Shown in pieces: positions 9,226-15,956 of a stretch of DNA of 64,000 nt. The notes beneath the pieces are model-generated. The model ran no database searches, had not been told where the DNA came from, and saw only the letters and a list, made by a program, of their open reading frames with translations. A program made the position numbers and the translations under genes. Within the stretch, counting starts at the first letter, position 1, and every line of letters begins with the position of its first letter. The DNA comes from Mucilaginibacter saanensis (GTDB lineage: Bacteria > Bacteroidota > Bacteroidia > Sphingobacteriales > Sphingobacteriaceae): assembly GCF_014200575.1 (NCBI RefSeq), contig NZ_JACHBZ010000016.1, positions 71,224-135,223 on the forward strand. Direction: 5' to 3'.

Positions 9226-9254
9226 AATAAGCCCTGTTAGTCGCAGGGCTTATT
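9226..9254 (-). terminator. Terminator of the IS passenger gene
   Basis: Stem AATAAGCCCTG (9226-9236) pairs with CAGGGCTTATT (9244-9254) around a 7-nt loop. It lies directly after the KilA-N stop codon (9256-9258) on the minus strand and is followed by a T-rich stretch. It lies inside the element, so it travels with it. Confidence 0.75.
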
Positions 9255-9255
9255 T

Positions 9256-10323
9256 TTACTCTTTATTTTTGGGGTTGTAGTTTAGTGCAGTGTTAAGGTT
9301 TTTGTTGAAATCAGACAAAACAGTAACTTCTTTCTTTGAAGTGTTTGCGTTAATTTGTTTTTGTCGGTATTCTAAAACCTGCCGAGCGGTTTTTACTTTT
9401 GGAAGATTGTTTAATACCTCTGTAAATTCGGTTAATTCTCCTAAATTTTGCTTTTCTTGAAACAAGTCGGTTTCATTGTGTCGCCTTACTTCGCCCTTTT
9501 CTGTTCTAATCATGTCACCTACAAGGTTTGCTAAGTTAAGGGCATTAATCTCACCCTGGATGTTAAGAAAATCCCAAACAGCATTACGTACCGACTCGTA
9601 ACTATCTAACAAAAGTATTTTTTCGTTTTTAGACTTACTAAGCATTTTATTAGTAAGTGCTATATGATTTTCAATGCAATATTGTTTTATCCTATCATTG
9701 ATAGTTTGGGGCGCAATATCAAGTATTTTGTTTCTCCATCTATGAAATGCGGCAAATGAATTTTCCGCTGAACTTGTTGCTGCAAAAACATCCCTATTAG
9801 CATCTTCTACAGCATTTTGATGAGCAACATACTTAAATACTTCTTTAAGCCGTACCAAGAATAGGATTTGAGCATGGGTTAAAAGTTCGTAAGAATTTTT
9901 TTGATCTTCTAACTTTTTTAATCGTTGCACCTCATTTATTAAAAATATTTCAAAATCTGGGCTTAAATAAGATGCGAACTTCATTGCAATATCCTTATGC
10001 GCATAAGTCCCTGCCCGAGAACCCGAACGAGTGAATATACCTTTAGCATTAGTGGTATCGCTCCAATGTTTTATAGATAAGTTAAATTGTTTCTTTCCGG
10101 CCTTTTGAAGCAACCCCTCGAATTCGAGGGGTAGGAAATTAGGGTTAAACAATCTTTCCCAAGCACCTAAAAAATTTATGGTGTTTTTGTTTCGCATCCA
10201 ACTCTCAATAGATTTAGGACCTTTAAAGGCCCTGCTCATATCGGTAATACTTACATAGTCATGTCTTTCATCTGAAAATAAGACTATCTCGCTATCATGA
10301 TAATTTATAATTATATCACTCAT
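9256..10323 (-). CDS. KilA-N domain protein, passenger of the IS1595-family element
   Basis: A 355-residue protein whose first ~135 residues look like a KilA-N domain: YVSITDMSRAF, the SIESWMRN segment, then RSGSRAGTYAHKDIAMKFASYLSPDFEIFL and a following EVQRLKKLED helix. KilA-N domains are DNA-binding modules of phage and large-virus proteins, related to the APSES/Bro-N world. The C-terminal ~200 residues are helical and charged and I do not recognise a second domain. Its ATG overlaps the transposase stop by 4 nt (10320-10323), so it is translationally coupled to the transposase. Possible roles are transposition regulation, target choice or host interference; none is demonstrated by the sequence. 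Confidence 0.85.
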   Translation of the reverse strand: MSDIIINYHDSEIVLFSDERHDYVSITDMSRAFKGPKSIESWMRNKNTINFLGAWERLFNPNFLPLEFEGLLQKAGKKQFNLSIKHWSDTTNAKGIFTRSGSRAGTYAHKDIAMKFASYLSPDFEIFLINEVQRLKKLEDQKNSYELLTHAQILFLVRLKEVFKYVAHQNAVEDANRDVFAATSSAENSFAAFHRWRNKILDIAPQTINDRIKQYCIENHIALTNKMLSKSKNEKILLLDSYESVRNAVWDFLNIQGEINALNLANLVGDMIRTEKGEVRRHNETDLFQEKQNLGELTEFTEVLNNLPKVKTARQVLEYRQKQINANTSKKEVTVLSDFNKNLNTALNYNPKNKE

Positions 10324-11264
10324 TTTGTTAAGGTTTTATAGGTTAAACGATTGGTGCAATTTGCAAGTAATATATTAAAGCGTAGTAATTCGCTTGTTTT
10401 ACGACTGTTATATCTAAAGGTAAATTCATCGGCATATTTCTGCATATGCTTTGGTGATATGTTATGATAGATACCAATTACCATACGGTCAAATAATGAG
10501 AAACAGCCCTCAATACTATTGGTGTAATAAACTCCACGTGCATATTCTTTTTTGCTGTGGTCAACAACACCGTGGTGAGCATACTCTTTACCAACTTTTA
10601 CATAGGTATTAGCGGTGTCAGTCATTAAAACGCTTTCAGTATCAACATTAGCTTTCACCAAGTCAGGAACGAAATCAGTAGGCTTTACAGCCTGCAAGCG
10701 CAATCTACTGCCACGTTCCATAAAACCAAGTACAACCGTTTTGTTATTGTGTCTATCTGCTTTATTTTCGGCTATAACCTTACGCTTTTTGTTATTCATA
10801 TTCTTAACCTTGCCGCCGACAATAGTTTCATCAACTTCAACTATTACGCCCGAACCACCAAGTTTATTATTGTTGTCAGGATCGGTTTCAGTCGCTTCTA
10901 AACCAAAGCAATTACGTATGCGTTGTAACATAAACCAAGCGGTTTTTTGAGTTACATTTAAGTCCCTGCCTAATTGTAGTGAAGATATGCCTTTTTTATG
11001 GCCTGTAATAAGATAGATAGCGATAAACCAAGTTTGCAATTCTATTTTGGTGTTATCGAATAATGTAGATGTGCGAACGTTAAAGTATTTACCTGTATTT
11101 TTGCATTTGTAACCACGTGCAGTAGTATAAACTTTAGAGGTGGCATCAAATGGACTAACTACATCGCCATTCCAACGTAGTTGCTCTAAATGGCTAATAC
11201 AAGTAGCCTCATCGGGGAATGCTTTGATTAACTCTATTATTGATTTAAACTCTATATTTATCAT
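10320..11264 (-). CDS. IS1595-family (ISXO2-like) DDE transposase
   Basis: A 314-residue transposase. The N-terminal part (residues 20-70) carries the zinc-ribbon-like region common to IS1595 transposases, RWNGDVVSPFD...GYKCKNTGKYFNVRT, although a canonical four-cysteine set is not complete. A helix-turn-helix stretch follows (SSLQLGRDLNVTQKTAWFML). Catalytic candidates are Asp145 (VEVDET), Asp216 (MTDTANTY) and Glu252 (TNSIEG), with the HSKKEYARG motif between the last two. The gene fills the right half of the element, reads leftward and overlaps the KilA-N gene. The length is normal for the family, with no break seen, so it may be active. Confidence 0.95.
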   Translation of the reverse strand: MINIEFKSIIELIKAFPDEATCISHLEQLRWNGDVVSPFDATSKVYTTARGYKCKNTGKYFNVRTSTLFDNTKIELQTWFIAIYLITGHKKGISSLQLGRDLNVTQKTAWFMLQRIRNCFGLEATETDPDNNNKLGGSGVIVEVDETIVGGKVKNMNNKKRKVIAENKADRHNNKTVVLGFMERGSRLRLQAVKPTDFVPDLVKANVDTESVLMTDTANTYVKVGKEYAHHGVVDHSKKEYARGVYYTNSIEGCFSLFDRMVIGIYHNISPKHMQKYADEFTFRYNSRKTSELLRFNILLANCTNRLTYKTLTK

Positions 11265-11329
11265 TGCGTTTGAATTACAATGTAAATATAGAAGTTAATT
11301 ACACCAAATCCAAATTATTTTTTAATTTT

Positions 11330-11355
11330 TTAGTGTAAAGTAGTATATAGTTGCC
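11330..11355. repeat. Right terminal inverted repeat of the IS1595-family element
   Basis: On the minus strand it begins GGCAACTATATA and ends TTTACACTAA. The second TSD copy TAAGTTTT follows at 11356-11363. Confidence 0.9.
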
Positions 11356-11445
11356 TAAGTTTTGTATCTCATATCCTCCCCTTCATACATTTATGCCCCC
11401 GTCTGCGGAAAGGAATATACTCAACAATCTTTATCGTTTCTATAT

Positions 11446-11560
11446 TAATTCATTGCCGTCCCATTCATAGGGCGGATAGTTCAAGGCATTAAGGAGGCTT
11501 TAGCCAAAATTATTGAACAGATAACAAAGCACATGCACGTGCGATTCCTTCCTCGGGGAA
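11446..11560 (+). repeat. REP-like dispersed repeat, copy A
   Basis: It matches the reverse complement of 14386-14500 over its full ~115 bp with a few differences. Shared modules are CATTGCCGTCCCATTCAT, GGATAGTTCAAG, GGAGGCTTTAGCC, AAAATTATTGAACAG and ATAACAAAGC, ending GCGATTCCTTCC. The module CCGTCCCAT..ATGGGACGG is a hairpin that is perfect in the other copy and degraded here (ATAGGGCGG). Confidence 0.85.
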
Positions 11561-11675
11561 GCGGTTATCAACATAGTAGCTAAGCTCCGTATATAGTATA
11601 AATTCCTCCCTGTCTTTGCACACCTCCGATGGTGAGGGATTATATTCGGTTACCTTATTCCATTAACTATCGGGG

Positions 11676-11711
11676 CAAAAAAATAGTGCCCGTATCTCAC
11701 CCCGGGCACTA
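11676..11711 (-). terminator. Intrinsic terminator of the GH3 gene
   Basis: On the minus strand the stem TAGTGCCCG/CGGGCACTA (9 bp; 11684-11692 with 11703-11711) is followed directly by a run of seven T (11677-11683). It lies ~135 nt beyond the stop codon of the leftward GH3 gene. Confidence 0.85.
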
Positions 11712-11846
11712 CGGTTACCTTTTATTATCAGTAACATCAACTAAATCCCGGATCAACATTGTTCTACTCCGGAATACTTTATGGCAGCATCCCCGATTTA
11801 CCGGACGCTGATCTTCGCTTTTAAAAAAGCGGTACAATACCAAAAA

Positions 11847-14108
11847 CTATCGCACCCAAAAACTACCTTTTTGCCTGATATCTTCTGACGAGCTGCCTAC
11901 CAGTACTTTAAACTCGCCGGGCTCAACAACCTGTTTCATTTGCCTGTTCCAGATCATCAGTTCCTCATGGTTCAGCTTAAACTGCACCTTACCGCTTTCC
12001 CCAGGTTTCAAGCTGATACGTTTAAACCCTTTTAATGATTTTACAGGGGTAGTAACGCTGGCAATTACGTCGCGTATATACAGCTGCACCACTTCGGTAC
12101 CCTCAACCTTGCCGGTATTTTTTACTGTAACATTAATAGTAACCGAACCATTAAGCGGGATACGGGCCGGCGTAACCGTTAAGCCCGAATATTGAAAACT
12201 GGTATAACTTAACCCATGCCCAAACGGAAACAGCGCCGAGGTATCCTGATCAACATATACGTGCCTTGATGTAGGCTTATGATCATAGTAGTAAGGCAAC
12301 TGCCCAACCGAGCGCGGGAAGGTCATCGGTAATTTCCCAGAAGGATTAACCTTGCCCAGTAAAACATCGGCAATGGCCAAGCCGCCGGTTTCGCCCAAAA
12401 ACCACGATTCAACAATGGCCGGTATTTTTTTGGCCACCCAGTTTATACACAAGGGCCTGCCGTTAAATAACACCACCGCAACAGGTTTACCCGTTTTTTG
12501 AACAGCCTCAATCAATCGCAGCTGTTTTTGATTAAGCTCCAGGTTTGAGCGGTCCTTACCTTCGCCAACCTCGCCAATATCCTCGCCAAGCACCACCACG
12601 GCCACATCGGCTGTATTTACCAGGTTAACCGCTTTCAGCAGGCTTTCGTTCTGTTTGGCAGCCGATGTATCAGCCGTATAACCTTCTTCGTATCCGATCT
12701 TTAAATCGTTGCCTGCCTTTTGACGCAGGGCATCAACAATAGCTACACCCTTGCCGTCCTTGTTGGCATACCCGCCCAGGTAGGTACTTGCCGCCAGCGG
12801 ACCAATAACCGCTACCGAATGTACACCGGCACCAAGGGGTAACAGGGAGTTATCATTTTTCAGCAGGCTTATACCCTCCTGCGCCGCTTTCAGGGCCACC
12901 TGGCGGCTCGCGTCCGTATGGTAAACCTTTTTAAGCAACGTTTCATCAATATAGGGGTGATCAAACAGGCCCAGCATAAACTTAACCCTCAGCACATCGG
13001 CAACCGCACGGTTAAGGTCGCCTACTGCCAGCTGCTTGCTGGTTAAAGCTTTATTAACCGCTGTCATAAACTCATCATGCGGAAAATCATAAAACTGCAT
13101 ATCGAGACCCGCCGTAAGCGTTTGTGCCATTGCATCGGCAGGATTGGCCGCAACATGGTGGTTTATTAATGACATTTTGATAGCCCCCAGATCAGACAGT
13201 ACAAAACCTTTAAAGCCCCACTCCTTGCGCAACACATCTTTCAGCAGCCATTGGTTATCAACGCAAGGGATACCGTCAAGCTCACTATAAGCGGCCATCA
13301 TGCCCAGCGCACCGCCTTCCTTAATTGCTTTTTCAAACACATATAAAAACGATGAACGGGCTTCGCGCTCACCCATATTTACCGGGGCCATATTACTACC
13401 TGCCTCGGGTATGCCGTGTACGGCAAAGTGCTTGGGCTCGGCCAGTACCGCATCAGGGTTACTCAGCTTACTGCCCTGTAAACCTTTTACCATAGCAACG
13501 CCATTAACCGCTGCCAGATAAGGGTCTTCGCCATAGGTTTCTTCTACCCGCCCCCAACGTGGGTCGCGCGGAAGACAAAGCACAGGCCCCAGCACCATGG
13601 CAACACCATGTGCACGCATTTCGGTAGCTATAATACGCCCTGCCTGATGTACCAGCGTAGTATCCCAGGCACCGGCCAGGGCCATAGGCACCGGGAAGGT
13701 GGTACTGCCCAGGCCTTCGTAACCATGCAGCCCTTCTTCAATAAACAAAACAGGTATACCCAGGCGCGTATGCTCAACCGCATAACGTTGTATCTGGTTG
13801 GTAACTTCGGTCGTTAGCGGGTACAGGTCATGTACCGAGCCAATACCCTCGGTACCGATAGAAATTTTAGCACTATCAGAATATGATGCGGCCTCGTGGC
13901 CCTGCATGTTAGCAACTTCGTGCCCATGGTACATATCCAGCTGCCTTATTTTTTCGGCGGTGGTCATGCGGCCTAACAAATCTGCAACCCTTTTTTCAAC
14001 AGGCAGGGCCGCATTTTGGTAAGGATATTTAACAAGTGGTTTAGGCGACTCAAAAGAGCAAAATGCGGTTATTAAAATAGCCAGCGCACCAGCATACTTT
14101 TTCTTCAT
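11847..14108 (-). CDS. bglX: Glycoside hydrolase family 3 beta-glycosidase (BglX-like), secreted
   Basis: A 753-residue GH3 enzyme that releases beta-linked glucose or xylose from oligosaccharide ends by a retaining mechanism. The order is: N-terminal signal segment (MKKKYAGALAILITAFCSF), (beta/alpha)8 domain with GPVLCLPRDPRWGRVEETYGEDPYL (about 174-198) and LAEPKHFAVHG (222-232), nucleophile Asp306 in GFVLSDLGAI, then the alpha/beta sandwich with VVLGEDIGEVGEGKDR, and a C-terminal fibronectin-III-like domain from ~640. Length and domain order match periplasmic BglX. It runs toward the IS, with its own terminator, and the upstream gap of 554 nt means it probably has its own promoter. Whether beta-glucose or beta-xylose is preferred cannot be told. 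Confidence 0.94.
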   Translation of the reverse strand: MKKKYAGALAILITAFCSFESPKPLVKYPYQNAALPVEKRVADLLGRMTTAEKIRQLDMYHGHEVANMQGHEAASYSDSAKISIGTEGIGSVHDLYPLTTEVTNQIQRYAVEHTRLGIPVLFIEEGLHGYEGLGSTTFPVPMALAGAWDTTLVHQAGRIIATEMRAHGVAMVLGPVLCLPRDPRWGRVEETYGEDPYLAAVNGVAMVKGLQGSKLSNPDAVLAEPKHFAVHGIPEAGSNMAPVNMGEREARSSFLYVFEKAIKEGGALGMMAAYSELDGIPCVDNQWLLKDVLRKEWGFKGFVLSDLGAIKMSLINHHVAANPADAMAQTLTAGLDMQFYDFPHDEFMTAVNKALTSKQLAVGDLNRAVADVLRVKFMLGLFDHPYIDETLLKKVYHTDASRQVALKAAQEGISLLKNDNSLLPLGAGVHSVAVIGPLAASTYLGGYANKDGKGVAIVDALRQKAGNDLKIGYEEGYTADTSAAKQNESLLKAVNLVNTADVAVVVLGEDIGEVGEGKDRSNLELNQKQLRLIEAVQKTGKPVAVVLFNGRPLCINWVAKKIPAIVESWFLGETGGLAIADVLLGKVNPSGKLPMTFPRSVGQLPYYYDHKPTSRHVYVDQDTSALFPFGHGLSYTSFQYSGLTVTPARIPLNGSVTINVTVKNTGKVEGTEVVQLYIRDVIASVTTPVKSLKGFKRISLKPGESGKVQFKLNHEELMIWNRQMKQVVEPGEFKVLVGSSSEDIRQKGSFWVR

Positions 14109-14662
14109 AAAATGTACGGTATTATCAGGTTTAAATATTTACACAAAAGGATTAGCCGGCTGCGTTAAAACAACCATAGGGTAAGCCCAATTTTAACTGA
14201 GGCTAAAACTATGCGGAGGTAAATAATAAGTGATTAATAAAACATTAATTGCTAAATCTATTTAGTTTAATGAGGTATTATGCCCGTAATTGTGCTGTTT
14301 TTTGTTAAAGTGTTGTCGATTACTCACTGGATGTGGAGTGGATAGCATACAGACTTTTATATTTTATTAAACCCCTACTTCCCCTTCCCCAGGGAAGGAA
14401 TCGCACAGGCTTTGCTTTGTTATCTGTTCAATAATTTTGGCTAAAGCCTCCTGGTATCTTGAACTATCCGTCCCATGAATGGGACGGCAATGAATAATAT
14501 GGTATAAGCCCATAACAATCAGAAAATAAATTCTCTCCCACGGGAGGGGTGCGGCTGCCTGGTGTGCAACGGCAGGGAGGGGTTTATGCAGCATACAGAT
14601 TTTTTCTACTTTATAAACCCCTACCTCTTCCTTCCCCAAGGAGGGAAATAGTAAATATTTCA
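14109..14662. other. Intergenic region, repeat-rich, no credible gene
   Basis: It contains the second copy of the REP-like repeat (14386-14500) and a degenerate direct repeat: 14345-14399 and 14590-14648 both carry GCATACAGA, then AAACCCCTAC, then a CTTCCCC purine/pyrimidine hairpin. A 98-codon leftward frame at 14367-14663 covers exactly these repeats and is not accepted as a gene. The left part (14109-14340) is AT-rich and presumably holds the GH3 promoter. Confidence 0.65.
14386..14500 (-). repeat. REP-like dispersed repeat, copy B (inverted relative to copy A)
   Basis: It contains a perfect hairpin CCGTCCCAT-GA-ATGGGACGG (14468-14487) and the GGCTAAAGCC core at 14439-14448, ending GGCAATGAATAATAT. 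It is the inverted partner of 11446-11560, so the GH3 gene lies between two inverted copies. Confidence 0.85.
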
Positions 14663-15931
14663 TTACTTGTTAAGCTTAATTGGTAAGGGGATATCCTGCT
14701 GCAGCGGAATTTGTTTCCGGAGCATTTTGCCGGCATAGCCCGTTAAATATAGGTAATAATCATTCGGGATATCATCCTCAAACATCACAAAACTACTGAG
14801 CCCTACCGGTGGATTTTTTGAAGCCTTCAATATGGCCGTTCCCTCATCCACCTCATCAAACATGGCTACATATAGCATGGTGGCACCGCTTTTTACGGCA
14901 CCGTACAACTGTTTCCAATAAAATTGGCCCCGGTTACGCGGAATTTGATTTTGCGGGCTTCGCGGGTTCATGTTATGCCAGCTAAAACCGGGAAAAACCA
15001 CCGGCACATAGTCCAGCTTATTGGCTTTGCACCAGGCCATATCATCGGCAATACGGTTTTGAAACTGCGGGTATGAGCTTTCGTTATACCGCCCCACAAA
15101 CCAAGGATGTATAATATCGGCCTTGCGCAGCACATCATGCAGATGCGGATCTTTTTCAGTATCGTTCCCAAAATCACGCCAATAGGTAGGCACACCCAGC
15201 AAAATAGAGCATCCGCCATAAACGGGGTCGTTCTTTAAAAAGTCGATGATGCGCTCAATTTCAGGCAGACCGTATCTGCGGTTATCATTAAAACCTACGC
15301 CCCAAATAGCCACCAGCGGCTTGCCGTTATGGTACAAATAAGTTTGCCTGTTGCCCTGGCGGGTTAGTTTTAAACTATCAACCAGGTGTTTAAAATCCTT
15401 TATCACTACCGAATCGCCGCCTGCCCGCATACCAGACAGATCATACATGAGCGCAACGGCGCGGTGATATTTTTGCGATGATTTTAACACGTTTCCCAAA
15501 ACCGCATCATTGTGGCGGCGGCCCGGCCCCCTGAGCACATCAGCAATAAAACGCTGTACAAATACCCCGTCAATACCATATTGCTGCATCCATTTAAAGT
15601 GCGTGTCGGTTGATGAGGCATCATGCGAGCTGTAGAGGTAAGCATCGCTTCCATCGGCATGTTTAAAGGGCGTTTTATAGGTTTTGGCATATTCGCTTAC
15701 ATCGGGCCATACATCAATATTGGTGCTGCCGGGTTCAAATTTTCCATGTGAATTATAATGGTTCCAGCCTCGGCCCGCGCCATCCTCCGGGGCATTAAAC
15801 CAGCCCTGGTAACCGGCCATTACCAAACCCTTATAACTTTTAAATGCCGATGTTTTACTATGTAGTTGTTGCTGGCTGTAGCCCGTTGCGCATAGCAAGA
15901 GCAACAGCATGGTTAGCAGTTGTTTTTTCAT
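14663..15931 (-). CDS. Secreted GH71/GH99-like glycoside hydrolase
   Basis: A 422-residue paralogue of the enzyme at 7673-8899, sharing VMAGYQGWFNAP, WPDVSEYA, HFKWMQQYGIDGVFVQRF, KPLVAIWGVGFND, GVPTYWR and IIHPWFVGR. The proposed catalytic pair is Glu360 and Glu363 in AMFDEVDEGTAIL. It has a Sec signal (MKKQLLTMLLLLLCATGYSQ) rather than a lipobox. It lies 25 nt downstream of the GH92 gene in the same direction, so the two are probably cotranscribed; together they suggest that alpha-mannose linkages are handled, although GH71-like alpha-glucanase activity cannot be excluded. Confidence 0.88.
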   Translation of the reverse strand: MKKQLLTMLLLLLCATGYSQQQLHSKTSAFKSYKGLVMAGYQGWFNAPEDGAGRGWNHYNSHGKFEPGSTNIDVWPDVSEYAKTYKTPFKHADGSDAYLYSSHDASSTDTHFKWMQQYGIDGVFVQRFIADVLRGPGRRHNDAVLGNVLKSSQKYHRAVALMYDLSGMRAGGDSVVIKDFKHLVDSLKLTRQGNRQTYLYHNGKPLVAIWGVGFNDNRRYGLPEIERIIDFLKNDPVYGGCSILLGVPTYWRDFGNDTEKDPHLHDVLRKADIIHPWFVGRYNESSYPQFQNRIADDMAWCKANKLDYVPVVFPGFSWHNMNPRSPQNQIPRNRGQFYWKQLYGAVKSGATMLYVAMFDEVDEGTAILKASKNPPVGLSSFVMFEDDIPNDYYLYLTGYAGKMLRKQIPLQQDIPLPIKLNK

Positions 15932-15956
15932 TACCGTAAAGTTTAACGCTGATTAA

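Larger units (their letters stand above)
9189..11355 (-). mobile_element. IS1595-family transposon with KilA-N passenger gene
   Basis: A complete 2167-bp element. The ends are imperfect 26-bp inverted repeats (21/26 matches) starting GGTAACTATATA on the left (9189-9214) and, read inward, GGCAACTATATA on the right (11330-11355). It is flanked by the same 8-bp direct repeat TAAGTTTT at 9181-9188 and 11356-11363, the length expected for IS1595-type transposition. Inside are a transposase gene and a KilA-N gene, overlapping by 4 nt and both leftward. The intact ends, duplication and frames suggest a recent insertion. It landed in the non-coding space between two converging PUL gene sets. Confidence 0.93.
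11364..11846. other. Intergenic region without a credible gene
   Basis: It holds one copy of a ~115-bp dispersed repeat (11446-11560), the 11600-11617 stretch similar to 9099-9122, and the terminator of the GH3 gene (11676-11711). A 60-codon frame at 11629-11811 spans the terminator hairpin and has no family features, so it is not taken as a gene. Confidence 0.7.

Noticed and set aside
11629..11811. 60-codon ORF between the IS and GH3
   Set aside because: It covers the GH3 terminator hairpin; no family features.
14367..14663. 98-codon leftward ORF downstream of the GH71/99-like gene
   Set aside because: It coincides with the REP-like repeat and the direct repeat of the intergenic region, and has no domain or composition like a real protein.
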